The notes below the pieces were generated by a model. The model worked only from the letters and a program-made list of their open reading frames with translations. It did no database searches and was not told where the DNA came from. A program made the position numbers and the translations under genes. Shown piece after piece: positions 45,456 through 54,614 of a stretch of DNA of 64,000 nt (the stretch's first letter is position 1; the number at the start of each line of letters is the position of its first letter). Source of the DNA: Umezawaea endophytica (GTDB lineage: Bacteria; Actinomycetota; Actinomycetes; Mycobacteriales; Pseudonocardiaceae); assembly GCF_025061645.1 (NCBI RefSeq), contig NZ_JANYMP010000014.1, positions 1 to 64,000 of the forward strand. Direction: 5' to 3'.

Positions 45456-46094
45456 ATGCGCACACTGATCACCACCGCCGTCACAGCCTGTGCCGGGGTC
45501 GCGCTGCTCGCCGCGTGCGGCTCCGCACCGGAGTCCTCGGCGGGGGCCCCGACGCCGTCCAACGCCGCCATCACCCCGTCGACCGGCGCGAGCACACCCG
45601 CTGCCACCGGCACGAGCACCAGCGGCACGGCACCGAGCACCCAGGGCGCGGAGAAGGACGCCGGCGCGTGCACGTCGGCCGAACTCGCCGTGACCCTCGG
45701 CCCCAGCCAGGGCCAGAACGGCATGCAGAAGGCCGACACCACGTTCACGCTCACCAACAAGGGCACCCGCTCCTGCACGCTCGACGGGTTCCCCGGCGTG
45801 TCGTTCGTGACCGGCGACAACGGCACCCAGGTCGGCGAGCCCGCGCGCCGCAACGAAGCGCCCACCCAGCTCGTGACGCTCGCACCCGGCGCGGGCGCCG
45901 CCACGTTCCTGCTGGTCACCAACGCCGGCGCCTACTCCGAGGCCGAGTGCGCGCCGGTCGACGTCCGCGGCCTGCGGATCTACCCGCCCGGCGAGACCGC
46001 CGCGCTGTTCCTGGAGGACGCGACCCGCACGTGCAGCACCGCGCCGCAGGGCAGCAGCCTGCTCACGGTGGGACCGGTCGGCGTCCTGCCGTAA
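45456..46094 (+). CDS. DUF4232-type lipoprotein
   Basis: This 212-residue secreted lipoprotein has a signal peptide ending in the lipobox L-L-A-A-C (Cys20) and a Ser/Thr/Pro-rich linker to about residue 65. A DUF4232 domain follows (A-C-T-S-A-E-L-A-V-T, N-K-G-T-R-S-C-T-L-D-G-F-P-G-V) with paired Cys for disulfides. It should be anchored to the outer face of the membrane; the function is unknown. The 150-bp upstream region contains the palindrome TGATCGATCA. Confidence 0.85.
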   Translation: MRTLITTAVTACAGVALLAACGSAPESSAGAPTPSNAAITPSTGASTPAATGTSTSGTAPSTQGAEKDAGACTSAELAVTLGPSQGQNGMQKADTTFTLTNKGTRSCTLDGFPGVSFVTGDNGTQVGEPARRNEAPTQLVTLAPGAGAATFLLVTNAGAYSEAECAPVDVRGLRIYPPGETAALFLEDATRTCSTAPQGSSLLTVGPVGVLP

Positions 46095-46104
46095 CCCCGG
46101 CCGT

Positions 46105-46146
46105 GGCGAGAGGGGTCTGCCGGAGCGATCCGACGGGCCCCTCGCC
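46105..46146. terminator. Hairpin between convergent genes
   Basis: GGCGAGAGGGG pairs with CCCCTCGCC (one bulged base), enclosing further partial pairing, in the 56-bp space between the converging lipoprotein gene and the TPR-like gene. It is a good bidirectional terminator candidate. Confidence 0.6.
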
Positions 46147-46150
46147 GCGG

Positions 46151-46870
46151 TCAGCGGACCGGGTCGGTCGCCCGCCGCAACTCCGCCGCCTCCGCGGGCC
46201 TGCCGAGCCGCACGTACTCCGCGGCCCCCAGGTCCACCAGCCGCGCCGCCGCGCCCCGCCCACCGGTCGCGGCCAGACCGCGGTGCACCCACTCGATCGC
46301 GTCCTCCGACCGACCCGCCTCCTGCAGGACGGTCGCGACCTGGAGGTAGTGCCACCCCGACGACAGGTCCTTCTCCAGCACCAGCACCTGGAGGTCCACG
46401 TCCTGGGTGAACTCGGCCAACTCCTCCATGATCCGCAGCAGCGCCCACCGCGCCCGGTCGTACCGGCCGGTCTCGCCGAACCCGATCACCGGCAACGCGC
46501 CGAACTTCGCCACCGCCCGCTCCCGGTACAGACCCAGCCCGCGCTCACCCAGCGCCCCGGCGTACACCGCCAGCCGCACCTCCGGAGCCTCCGGGAAGTC
46601 CAACTGCAACCACAACAACCACGCCACCAGCGCGTCCGGGTCCGGCGGCCACGCCGCGCACGCCACCGCGTGCGTACCCAACGCCCCGTCGGCGAGGCTC
46701 GCGTGCGCGGGCGTGGACAACACCTCCACCACCCGAGCCGCCGCACCCACGTGCTCGGCCGTCGGGCACGCGCGGACCTCCCGGTCGAAGTCGGCGACCG
46801 CCGACACCACGTCGTCCCACCGGGAGGGAGCGGTCAGTGCGGACACGACCGCGGCCGGGAGGGAATCCAT
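46151..46870 (-). CDS. TPR-like helical protein of unknown function
   Basis: This 239-residue, all-helical protein has a C-terminal repeat resembling tetratricopeptides (W-H-Y-L-Q-V-A-T-V-L-Q-E-A-G-R-S-E-D-A-I-E-W-V-H-R-G-L). The N-terminal half contains W-D-D-V-V-S-A-V-A-D-F-D-R. No catalytic motif is seen. A protein-interaction role is possible. It lies alone between the lipoprotein gene and the SPFH gene. Confidence 0.65.
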   Translation of the reverse strand: MDSLPAAVVSALTAPSRWDDVVSAVADFDREVRACPTAEHVGAAARVVEVLSTPAHASLADGALGTHAVACAAWPPDPDALVAWLLWLQLDFPEAPEVRLAVYAGALGERGLGLYRERAVAKFGALPVIGFGETGRYDRARWALLRIMEELAEFTQDVDLQVLVLEKDLSSGWHYLQVATVLQEAGRSEDAIEWVHRGLAATGGRGAAARLVDLGAAEYVRLGRPAEAAELRRATDPVR

Positions 46871-46974
46871 CCGGCCATTCTCCCAAACCCCACCGGGCCG
46901 AGCCCCGTGGGCAAGACCACACGGGGCCGCGCCACACCGGTGCTAAGGCGACCCCACGACACCGGCGCGCCCGC

Positions 46975-48198
46975 TCACTCCTGCGGCTGCTGCAACGACC
47001 GCGGCGTCGTCGGCGCCCGCTCGCCACCGATCTCCGCCCGCGGCTCCGACCCCGCCACCGCCGCCGACCGGCTCGTGCTCAACGGACCCGGCACCTCCTG
47101 ACGCGCCACCGCCTCCGCCGCCCGCACTGCCTCCAGCACGTGCGGGTCCGGCGCCGTGTCGAACCACGCCGCGATCGACTCGTCGTTTTCCTCCGGCTTC
47201 GCCGACGGCGCCTCGTCGGCGGGCGGCTCGTACCGGAACACCCCGTCGTCGCCCTGCTTGCCCAACGTCCGCGCGAACCCCTCCAGCGCCTTGCCGAAGT
47301 CCGACGGGATCATCCACACCTTGTTCGCGTCGCCCTGCGCCATCTGCGGCAGCGTCTGCAAGTACTGGTAGGCCAACACCTCCGGCGTCGGCTTCCCGGC
47401 CTTGATCGCGGCGAACACCTTCTCGATCGCCTTCGCCTGGCCCTGCGCCTGCAGGTACCGCGCCGCGCGCTCACCCTGCGCCCGCAGGATCGCCGACTGC
47501 CGCTCCGCCTCCGCGTTGAGGATCGCCGCCTGCTTGCCACCCTCCGCCGACAGGATCGCCGCCTGCTTCTGCCCCTCCGCGGACTTGATCGCCGCTTCCC
47601 GCTGCCCCTCGGCGGTGAGGATCATGGCGCGCTTCTCCCGGTCCGCGCGCATCTGCTTCTCCATCGAGTCCTGGATGGACGGCGGCGGGTCGATCGCCTT
47701 CAACTCCACCCGCGCCACCCGGATCCCCCACCGACCGGTCGCCTCGTCCAGCACACCCCGCAACTGGTTGTTGATCGAGTCACGCGACGTGAGCGTCTCC
47801 TCCAGGCTCATGCCACCGACCACGTTGCGCAGCGTCGTCGTCGCCAACTGCTCCACACCGACGATGTAGTTGGAGATCTCGTAGACCGCGGCGCGCGGCT
47901 CGGTCACCTGGAAGTAGACGACGGTGTCGATGGACACCGTCAGGTTGTCCTGGGTGATCACCGGCTGCGGCGGGAACGACACGACCTGCTCGCGCAGGTC
48001 GATCCGGGCGCGCACCCGGTCGATGAACGGCACCAGGATGTTCAGGCCCGGCGCCGCGGTGTTGCGGTAGCGGCCGAGTCGCTCGATGACCGCCGCGGTC
48101 GCCTGGGGGATCACCAGGACGGACTTCACGGCGACGATCAGCACGAACAGCACGACGACGGCGATGACGATTAGCGTGGTCAACTCTCCAGCCTCCAC
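46975..48198 (-). CDS. SPFH/stomatin-family membrane protein (QmcA-like)
   Basis: This 407-residue protein has one N-terminal membrane helix (about 7-25). The SPFH domain (about 30-190, A-V-I-E-R-L-G-R-Y then A-P-G-L-N) and a coiled coil of A-E-G-x repeats (about 195-265) come next, followed by a charged C-terminal tail of about 90 residues. Stomatins form membrane rings that organise microdomains. The GTG immediately follows the NfeD stop codon (no gap), so the two form the usual NfeD-stomatin pair. Confidence 0.9.
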   Translation of the reverse strand: MEAGELTTLIVIAVVVLFVLIVAVKSVLVIPQATAAVIERLGRYRNTAAPGLNILVPFIDRVRARIDLREQVVSFPPQPVITQDNLTVSIDTVVYFQVTEPRAAVYEISNYIVGVEQLATTTLRNVVGGMSLEETLTSRDSINNQLRGVLDEATGRWGIRVARVELKAIDPPPSIQDSMEKQMRADREKRAMILTAEGQREAAIKSAEGQKQAAILSAEGGKQAAILNAEAERQSAILRAQGERAARYLQAQGQAKAIEKVFAAIKAGKPTPEVLAYQYLQTLPQMAQGDANKVWMIPSDFGKALEGFARTLGKQGDDGVFRYEPPADEAPSAKPEENDESIAAWFDTAPDPHVLEAVRAAEAVARQEVPGPLSTSRSAAVAGSEPRAEIGGERAPTTPRSLQQPQE

Positions 48199-48624
48199 TC
48201 AGGACTCGGCGAGTACCACAGCGGTCGCGCCCGAGATCTCGAAAACCGTGACTTCCGTGCCCGGTTCCAGCACGCGGTGGTCCAGCGACCGCGCGGACCA
48301 GATCTCCCCGTGCAGCTTCACCCGACCACCATGACCGTCGACCCGGTCCACCACGACGGCCCGGATGCCGATCAACGCCTCCACGTTGCTCTTGAGGCCC
48401 TGCCCGATCTCCAACCGCCTCTTGAGCATCGGCCGGGCACCGACGATCAAACCGATCGACGCGACGGCGAACACCACGACACTGATCACCGCACCCGCGC
48501 CCAACGCCGCCGCTCCCGCTCCGCCGAGGGCCGCGAGACCCAGCATGAGCAGCACGAAGTCGCCCGAGAGTACTTCGGCGCCGACCAGCAGAACACCGAT
48601 GATCAGCCAGATGAGGGCGGCCAT
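48199..48624 (-). CDS. NfeD-family membrane protein
   Basis: This protein of about 141 residues has three to four membrane segments in the first 70 residues. A C-terminal OB-fold follows (G-I-R-A-V-V-V-D-R-V-D-G-H-G-G-R-V-K-L-H-G-E-I-W-S-A-R-S) typical of NfeD1b proteins. It partners stomatin-like SPFH proteins, here the abutting downstream gene, probably stabilising membrane microdomains. The ATG at 48624 is preferred to the one two codons earlier; either fits. Confidence 0.85.
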   Translation of the reverse strand: MAALIWLIIGVLLVGAEVLSGDFVLLMLGLAALGGAGAAALGAGAVISVVVFAVASIGLIVGARPMLKRRLEIGQGLKSNVEALIGIRAVVVDRVDGHGGRVKLHGEIWSARSLDHRVLEPGTEVTVFEISGATAVVLAES

Positions 48625-48725
48625 GGCCACATGCTTACACCAAAGAGCGAATGGTGACGGTGATGTCGACGGCGATTCACCGTCCCGCAGCAGCGCGGAT
48701 CACCCCGTCGTGCCACCGACCGGAC

Positions 48726-49538
48726 TCACCCCTCCTCGGAGGTCACGAAGTCGATCAGCCTCTCCACCGCGCCGATCAGCGGCGTCTCCAGGTCCCGGAA
48801 CCCCTTCACCCCGGCGAGCACCCGCGCCCACCCCTCGTAGGACTCGCCCCACCCCAGCGCCGCGCACACCCCCTCCTTCCACGGCACCCCCCTCGGCACC
48901 ACCGGCCACGCCGCGATCCCCACCGACGACGGCTTCACCGCCTGCCACACGTCCACGTACGGATGCCCGGTGACCAGCACGTTCCGATCCCGCACCGCCG
49001 ACACCAGCCGGGTCTCCTTGCTGCCGGGCACCAGGTGGTCCACCAGCACCCCCAACCGCCGGTGCGGGGCGGTCCCGAACTCCGCGATCCGCTCCGACAG
49101 CACGTCCACGCCGTCCAACGGCTCCACCACCACCCCCTCCACCCGCAGGTCGTGCCCCCACACCCGCTCCACCAGCTCCGCGTCGTGCACACCCTCGACC
49201 CAGATCCGGCTGTCACGGGCGGTCCGCGCCCGCAGCCCCTCGACCCTCACCGACCCCGACGCCGACCGCACCGGCGCCTTCGCCGTCGTGGGCGGCAGCG
49301 GCCTGGTCAACGTCACCGGCTTCCCGTCGACGAGGAACCCCGCCGGGCGCAGCGCGAACAGCTTCTCCCGCCCGTGCCGGTCCTCCAGCACCACGTTCCC
49401 GTACTCGAACCGCACCACCGCCCCGCAGAACCCCGTCACGGGATCCTCCACCACCAGACCCGGATCGGCGGTCAGCTCGGGAACGGTCTTCCGCCTGCGG
49501 TTGGCCAGCACGTCACGGCCGTAGTCCTCGGAGCGCAC
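48726..49538 (-). CDS. DUF3097-family protein
   Basis: This 270-residue protein is recognised as the conserved actinobacterial DUF3097 family: Y-G-R-D-V-L-A-N-R-R-R-K-T-V-P near the start, F-C-G-A-V-V-R-F-E, W-V-E-G-V-H-D-A-E-L-V-E-R-V-W-G, and V-L-V-D-H-L-V-P-G-S-K-E. The central part resembles a TOPRIM-like fold (E-G-x-H-D and D-H), suggesting a nucleic-acid enzyme (inference). The GTG start is followed by the kinase-like gene upstream on the same strand, with an 11-bp gap. Confidence 0.85.
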   Translation of the reverse strand: MRSEDYGRDVLANRRRKTVPELTADPGLVVEDPVTGFCGAVVRFEYGNVVLEDRHGREKLFALRPAGFLVDGKPVTLTRPLPPTTAKAPVRSASGSVRVEGLRARTARDSRIWVEGVHDAELVERVWGHDLRVEGVVVEPLDGVDVLSERIAEFGTAPHRRLGVLVDHLVPGSKETRLVSAVRDRNVLVTGHPYVDVWQAVKPSSVGIAAWPVVPRGVPWKEGVCAALGWGESYEGWARVLAGVKGFRDLETPLIGAVERLIDFVTSEEG

Positions 49539-49549
49539 GGCCGACGACG

Positions 49550-50356
49550 CTAGCGCTCACCCGGATGGATGACGCGTTGCCACGCCGGGGAGAACACCGA
49601 CAGCACCCGGCACCACGCCAACACCCGCTCCGGGTCCACCGCCCCCGCCAACTCCCCCACCCGCGCCCGCGGATCACCCCCGTCGAACGCGAAGTCCACC
49701 GCGTCGAACGCCGCATCCCCGACGCACGACCGCGGATCGATCACCACCAACCCGCGCGGCCCCGCGTCCAGCACGTTCTCCGCGTGCAGATCACCGTGCA
49801 GCAACACCGACGGCACCGGGTCCTCCGCCAACGCCAACGCCGCGGCGTGCGCCCGGTCGTAGTAGCCGGGACGACGCCGCCGCAACAACGCGAACATCAG
49901 GTCCACCCGCTCCGCCAACGGCCGGAACCCCTCCGGCGCGGGCCGGTGCAACCCCGCCAACAACTCCACCACCCGCTCACCGCTCACCCCGCGCGCCGCC
50001 GTCCCCGGCACCAGCCCCTCCAGCAGCAGCGCCCCCTCCGCGAGGTCCGCCTCCACCACCCGCACCACCACCGGCGACCCCGCCCACGCCGTCAACGCCG
50101 CCAACTCCTCGGCCACCAACTCCCGCTCAGGCACCAGCTTCAACACCACCGGCACCCCACCCCGCCGATGGCAGTACAGGGTGTGCGAGGTGTTCCCACC
50201 CAACGGCCGCACCACCGTCAACCCCCACCGACGGCACACCCGCTCCACCCGCGCGGGCAGCTCGTCCACCCACGCCAGGACACCCGCGCCGAACCTCGAC
50301 ACCAACCGGTCCGTGCTCAGCGGACCACCCTCACCCCGAACACCGCCGTCCGCCAC
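49550..50356 (-). CDS. Aminoglycoside/hydroxyurea-kinase-like phosphotransferase
   Basis: This APH(6)/hydroxyurea-type kinase has T-S-H-T-L-Y-C and V-V-L-K-L-V for the nucleotide Lys, the catalytic loop L-L-H-G-D-L-H-A-E-N-V-L with Asp and Asn, and the metal motif V-I-D-P-R-S-C-V-G-D. The start is uncertain: GTG at 50356 or 50416, or CTG at 50320 with GAGGGTGG nearby. Homologues phosphorylate streptomycin-like drugs, but many actinobacterial members have unknown substrates. It is upstream of DUF3097 on the same strand. Confidence 0.8.
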   Translation of the reverse strand: MADGGVRGEGGPLSTDRLVSRFGAGVLAWVDELPARVERVCRRWGLTVVRPLGGNTSHTLYCHRRGGVPVVLKLVPERELVAEELAALTAWAGSPVVVRVVEADLAEGALLLEGLVPGTAARGVSGERVVELLAGLHRPAPEGFRPLAERVDLMFALLRRRRPGYYDRAHAAALALAEDPVPSVLLHGDLHAENVLDAGPRGLVVIDPRSCVGDAAFDAVDFAFDGGDPRARVGELAGAVDPERVLAWCRVLSVFSPAWQRVIHPGER

Positions 50357-50467
50357 CACGACAGCGGGACCACCCACGCCCCCGACAGGTCTCCGAGGCC
50401 GATCACGTCGCGCCACCCCAAACCCCCCAGCGATCCCGACACCACCCCACCCAGGATGGCACCCGGC

Positions 50468-50944
50468 TCACTCCAACCGGAGGATGTACTCCTCGACCTC
50501 TTCGCCACGCCCCTCGGCGAACCCCTGATCCTCACCGACCACCACGAACCCGCACTTCTCCAACACCCGCAACGACCCGAAGTTGTCCTTCACCGCCCGC
50601 GCGTACAACGGCCGCGTCAACACCTCGTCGAGGAACAACCGCAACGCCGCCGACGCCAACCCCATCCCCCAGTAGCGCGGGTCGATCCAGTACGACACCT
50701 CCGGCGCCCCGAACTCCACGAACGCCAGCACGTGCCCCACCACGTACCCGTTGAACAGCACCGTCCGCGCCACACTCGTGTCGTCGGTCAGGATCCGCGT
50801 CCACTTCAGCAGGAACGCCACCCTGTCCGTGGGGTCCTCGGCGGTGAACGCGGCCATCCAGGTCGACTCGGGGTCACGTTGGTGCTCGAAGAACGCGAGT
50901 ACATCCGACTCGGTCACCTCGCGCAGCTCGACGACGTCGTTCAC
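50468..50944 (-). CDS. GNAT acetyltransferase
   Basis: This 158-residue RimJ/RimL-like N-acetyltransferase has V-V-G-H-V-L-A-F-V-E, the acetyl-CoA motif region Y-W-G-M-G-L-A-S-A-A-L-R-L-F, and N-F-G-S-L-R-V-L-E-K-C-G-F near the end. The substrate is unknown. GTG start. The 286 bp upstream (50945-51230) have no gene; they show only a repeated CCACGTAA element. Confidence 0.85.
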   Translation of the reverse strand: MNDVVELREVTESDVLAFFEHQRDPESTWMAAFTAEDPTDRVAFLLKWTRILTDDTSVARTVLFNGYVVGHVLAFVEFGAPEVSYWIDPRYWGMGLASAALRLFLDEVLTRPLYARAVKDNFGSLRVLEKCGFVVVGEDQGFAEGRGEEVEEYILRLE

Positions 50945-51230
50945 GGCGCAAGTAGACCGCGAAAAGGGGCGTCAAAGCCACCGGTGATCCGACACGACCA
51001 CGTAAACGCCACGTAAGCCACTCCAGCCACACGAGCCGACAGGAAGACGGTTTCCGCAGGTCGACACGCCGTAACCACAGGTCGCGCCGACACCACCGCG
51101 GAAGTGGACCAGACCTCACACGGCCGGCCGAAGATCAAACGATCGAACGCGGCAGTCGCGCGTGGACGGACACCCACCACCACCGACCACCACGAAAACG
51201 GACGAACCGGCCACCACGGACCGGACAGGC

Positions 51231-52022
51231 TCAGAACGCGGGCCACGGAATCGACGGCCAATCCGACGACGGCGCCGGGTACACACCCGCCACGATCAAC
51301 TTCTCCGTGCGCTCCACCAGAGCCCGCACCTCACCACGCGTCAAGTGCTCGTGCAAACCCTCACCCACCGACCCGTCCAGAGCCGACCTCAACCGCCGCA
51401 ACCCCTCCACCGCCGCCCCCGGCAACGGCTCCCCGGACCAGCCCCACAGGACCGTCCGCAACTTGTCCTCCACGTGCAAGCAGATCCCGTGATCCACCCC
51501 GAACACCGACCCGTCCACCGCGTGCAACACATGACCACCCTTGCGGTCCGCGTTGTTCACCACCACGTCGAACGCCGACATCAACGCCACCCGCTCATGA
51601 TCCGAGTGCACCAACACCGCCGGATCCCCGAAACGATCATGAGCGTGCAACACCGCCCGCCACCCCGACGGCACATCCCCCTCCGCCACGATGTCCACCA
51701 GGTCCTGCTCCGCGGTCTCCACCCACAACTGCACCATGCCACTGCCGAACGGACCCGCCCGCAACACCGTCGGCGGCACCACACCCAACCCCGACGCCTC
51801 CGAGATCAGATAAGCCGACACCTCACGACCCGCGAGCGTCCCATCCGGGAAATCCCACAACGGCCGCTCACCCCGCACCGGCTTGTACACGCACTTCGCC
51901 GACACACCGTCCAACGAGATCCCGCAGAACAACGTCGCGTTCGACGCGTCCACCAACCGACCCTCGACCTCGATCCGACCCCGGACCAACAGGTCCAACA
52001 CCCCGTCGTCACCCGGCAACAC
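51231..52022 (-). CDS. SCO1664-family protein (PI3/PI4-kinase-like fold)
   Basis: This protein of about 263 residues matches the actinobacterial SCO1664 family, distantly related to phosphatidylinositol kinases: K-C-V-Y-K-P-V-R-G-E-R-P-L-W-D-F-P, the catalytic-like D-V-V-V-N-N-A-D-R-K-G-G-H, and G-V-D-H-G-I-C-L-H. The GTG at 52022 starts just after the DUF3090 stop. The pair is usually next to mshC in actinomycetes; no mshC is in this window. The function is unknown. Confidence 0.85.
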   Translation of the reverse strand: MLPGDDGVLDLLVRGRIEVEGRLVDASNATLFCGISLDGVSAKCVYKPVRGERPLWDFPDGTLAGREVSAYLISEASGLGVVPPTVLRAGPFGSGMVQLWVETAEQDLVDIVAEGDVPSGWRAVLHAHDRFGDPAVLVHSDHERVALMSAFDVVVNNADRKGGHVLHAVDGSVFGVDHGICLHVEDKLRTVLWGWSGEPLPGAAVEGLRRLRSALDGSVGEGLHEHLTRGEVRALVERTEKLIVAGVYPAPSSDWPSIPWPAF

Positions 52023-52030
52023 GACGGCGC

Positions 52031-52597
52031 TCAGCTCTCCTCGGTACGCCGGTAGCCGTTCTGCCGCGGACACACGTGCCCGTCCGGGTCCAACGGCTCC
52101 GAACACAACGGACAAGGCTTCCGCCCCGCGTTCACCACCCGATCAGCCCGCTCCGCGAACGCCCGCGCCTCCGACGGCGACAAGAACACCCGAACCGCGT
52201 CCGGGCCCTCCTCCGTGTCATCCAGCACCACGGCCTCGTCGACCTCGTCCTCGGTGATCGCCAACAACTCGATGACGACCGCACTGGACTCCGCGTCCCA
52301 GCCCAACCCCATCGTCCCGACCTTGAACTCCTCCTCCACCGGCGCCGTCAGCGGTTCGGTGTCCCGAAGATCCGGCGGAGTGTCCTCGGGGACGTCCGCG
52401 CCGAACCGGCGGTGCACCTCCTCCAACAACGACGAGATGCGCTCGGCGAGGACCGAGACCTGTTGCTTCTCCAGCGCGACGCTCACCATGCGGGCATCCT
52501 CGGAAGCCTGCAAGTAGAACATGCGGTCGCCTGGCTGCCCGACTGTGCCGGCGACGAACCGGTCGGGCTGACGGAATACGTGAATGACGCGTGCCAT
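52031..52597 (-). CDS. DUF3090-family protein
   Basis: This 188-residue conserved actinobacterial protein has F-R-Q-P-D-R-F-V-A-G-T-V-G-Q-P-G-D-R-M-F-Y near the start, the variable acidic middle, and a C-terminal zinc-ribbon C-P-L-C-x-E-P-L-D-P-D-G-H-V-C-P-R. It always travels with the SCO1664-family gene downstream. The function is unknown. ATG start, divergent from the S9 peptidase (97 bp). Confidence 0.9.
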   Translation of the reverse strand: MARVIHVFRQPDRFVAGTVGQPGDRMFYLQASEDARMVSVALEKQQVSVLAERISSLLEEVHRRFGADVPEDTPPDLRDTEPLTAPVEEEFKVGTMGLGWDAESSAVVIELLAITEDEVDEAVVLDDTEEGPDAVRVFLSPSEARAFAERADRVVNAGRKPCPLCSEPLDPDGHVCPRQNGYRRTEES

Positions 52598-52694
52598 GAC
52601 ATCCCAACCCTAAGCCACACCGACACCACGGGCGCGCCTGACCCGCCGATGTCGTTATCGCTGCGAACGGCCTTCCGCGTATAGGGTCCCAGCC

Positions 52695-54614
52695 GTGGCG
52701 AAGATCGCAGCGTGCGGAACCTGGACGTCCCCCATCAGCTCAGCCCACGTCGCACGAGCAGGCGGCGGCCTCCAATGGGTCGACACCCACCGCGACCAGG
52801 TCTGGTGGGCCACCAACCGCCCCACCGAAGGCGGCCGAACAGGCCTCCACCGCGACGGCGTCGACCTCCTCCCCGCACCCTGGAACCTCCGCAACCGCGT
52901 CCACGAATACGGCGGCCGCCCCTTCGTCGTCCTCACCACCCCCGACGGCGACCGCGTCGCCTTCACCCACTGGGACGACCAACGCGTCTACCTCTTCGAC
53001 CCCGACAACCCCGACCCCCAACCACTCACCCCCGAACCCGAACGCCACCACGGCCTCCGCTACTCCGACCTCACCGCCGGACCCGACGACACCGAAGTCT
53101 GGGCCGTCCGCGAAACCATCACCGGCGACACCCCCACCGACGTCCACCGCGACCTCGTCGCCATCCCCCTCGACGGCACCCCCGTCCGCACCCTCACCGC
53201 CAGCCACCACTTCATGACCGGCCCCCGCCTCAGCCCCGACGGCCGCCACTACGCCTGGATCGGCTGGAACCACCCCGCCATGCCCTGGGACGGCACCGAA
53301 CTCTGCCTCGCCCCCACCGGCACCAGCGACCACGTCGTACTCGCGGGCGGCCCCCACGAAGCCGTCTGCCAAATCGAATGGGACACCGACAACTCCCTCC
53401 TCGCCCTCACCGACCCCGACGGCTGGTGGAACCTCCACCGCATCGGCATCGACGGCACCCGCAAGAACCTCGCCCCCATCACCGACGAACTCGGCGGCCC
53501 CATGTGGCGCCTGGGCCACCGCTACTTCGCCACCATCAACCCCGGCCGCTACGCCGTCCTCCGCGGCACCCACCTCGCCATCCTCGACGAACGCACCGGC
53601 ACCATCACCGACGTCGACACCGACCTCCCCGTCTGGACCTCCCAGCTCAACGTCCACAACGGCGTCGTCCACAACGGCGCCTCCGGCCCCCACGACGAAA
53701 CCACCCTCGTCTCCCTCGACCTCTCCAACGGCACCCTCACCCACCTCACGACCAACAACCACACCATCGACCCCGCCTACCTCCCCACCCCCCACGAACG
53801 CCACTTCACCACCACCGACGGCCACCACATCCCCGCCTACGTCTACCCACCCCACAACCCCGACCACACCATCCCCGACGACGAGAAACCCCCCTACGTC
53901 ATCCACGTCCACGGCGGCCCCACCAGCCGAGCCGTCCCCGACCTCGACCTCGCCTTCGCCTACCTCACCAGCCGCGGCATCGGCGTCGTCTCCGTCAACT
54001 ACGGCGGATCCACCGGCTACGGCCGCGCCTTCCGCGAACGCCTCCGCGAACAATGGGGCGTCGTCGACGTCAACGACTGCGCCACCGTCGCCCGAGCACT
54101 CGCCGACGAAGGCACCGCCGACCCCACGCGCCTCGCCATCCGCGGCGGCAGCGCCGGAGGCTGGACCGCAGCCGCCTCCATGACCACCGTGACCACCTAC
54201 CGGTGCGCCATGATCGCCTTCCCCATCCTCGACCTCCAAGGCTGGACCGACCACGGCGGCGAAACCCACGACTTCGAATCCCGCTACGTCGAAGGCCTCG
54301 TCGGCCAACTCCCCCACGCCACCCAGCGCTACACCGACCGCTCACCCGCCAACCACGTCGACCGCCTCGCCGGACCCGTCCTCCTCCTCCAAGGCCTCGA
54401 AGACGAGATCTGCCCACCCGCACAAGCCGACCGCTTCACCGCCGCACTCGACGGCACCGGCATCCCCCACGCCTACCTCACCTTCGAAGGCGAACAACAC
54501 GGCTTCCGCAAAGCCGAGACCATCACCGCCGCCACCGAAGCCGAACTCTCCTTCTACGGCCAGGTCTTCGGCTTCACACCCCCCGACACCCCCGTCCTGG
54601 ACCTCCGCACGTGA
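52695..54614 (+). CDS. Prolyl-oligopeptidase-family (S9) serine peptidase
   Basis: This 639-residue cytoplasmic peptidase has an N-terminal beta-propeller (about 1-370) and a C-terminal alpha/beta hydrolase. The nucleophile is in R-G-G-S-A-G-G; the Asp lies in G-L-E-D-E-I, and the His in E-G-E-Q-H-G-F. It likely cleaves short peptides. It heads a coupled operon: the LD-carboxypeptidase GTG overlaps its stop. Codons end strikingly in C, with GAA and CAA preferred over GAG and CAG, unlike genes to the left. Confidence 0.9.
   Translation: MAKIAACGTWTSPISSAHVARAGGGLQWVDTHRDQVWWATNRPTEGGRTGLHRDGVDLLPAPWNLRNRVHEYGGRPFVVLTTPDGDRVAFTHWDDQRVYLFDPDNPDPQPLTPEPERHHGLRYSDLTAGPDDTEVWAVRETITGDTPTDVHRDLVAIPLDGTPVRTLTASHHFMTGPRLSPDGRHYAWIGWNHPAMPWDGTELCLAPTGTSDHVVLAGGPHEAVCQIEWDTDNSLLALTDPDGWWNLHRIGIDGTRKNLAPITDELGGPMWRLGHRYFATINPGRYAVLRGTHLAILDERTGTITDVDTDLPVWTSQLNVHNGVVHNGASGPHDETTLVSLDLSNGTLTHLTTNNHTIDPAYLPTPHERHFTTTDGHHIPAYVYPPHNPDHTIPDDEKPPYVIHVHGGPTSRAVPDLDLAFAYLTSRGIGVVSVNYGGSTGYGRAFRERLREQWGVVDVNDCATVARALADEGTADPTRLAIRGGSAGGWTAAASMTTVTTYRCAMIAFPILDLQGWTDHGGETHDFESRYVEGLVGQLPHATQRYTDRSPANHVDRLAGPVLLLQGLEDEICPPAQADRFTAALDGTGIPHAYLTFEGEQHGFRKAETITAATEAELSFYGQVFGFTPPDTPVLDLRT

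Noticed and set aside
52740-54317. Minus-strand Gly/Val-rich open frame opposite the S9 peptidase
   Set aside because: A product of C-ending codons in the real gene; it reads as low-complexity G/V/D/E without motifs.
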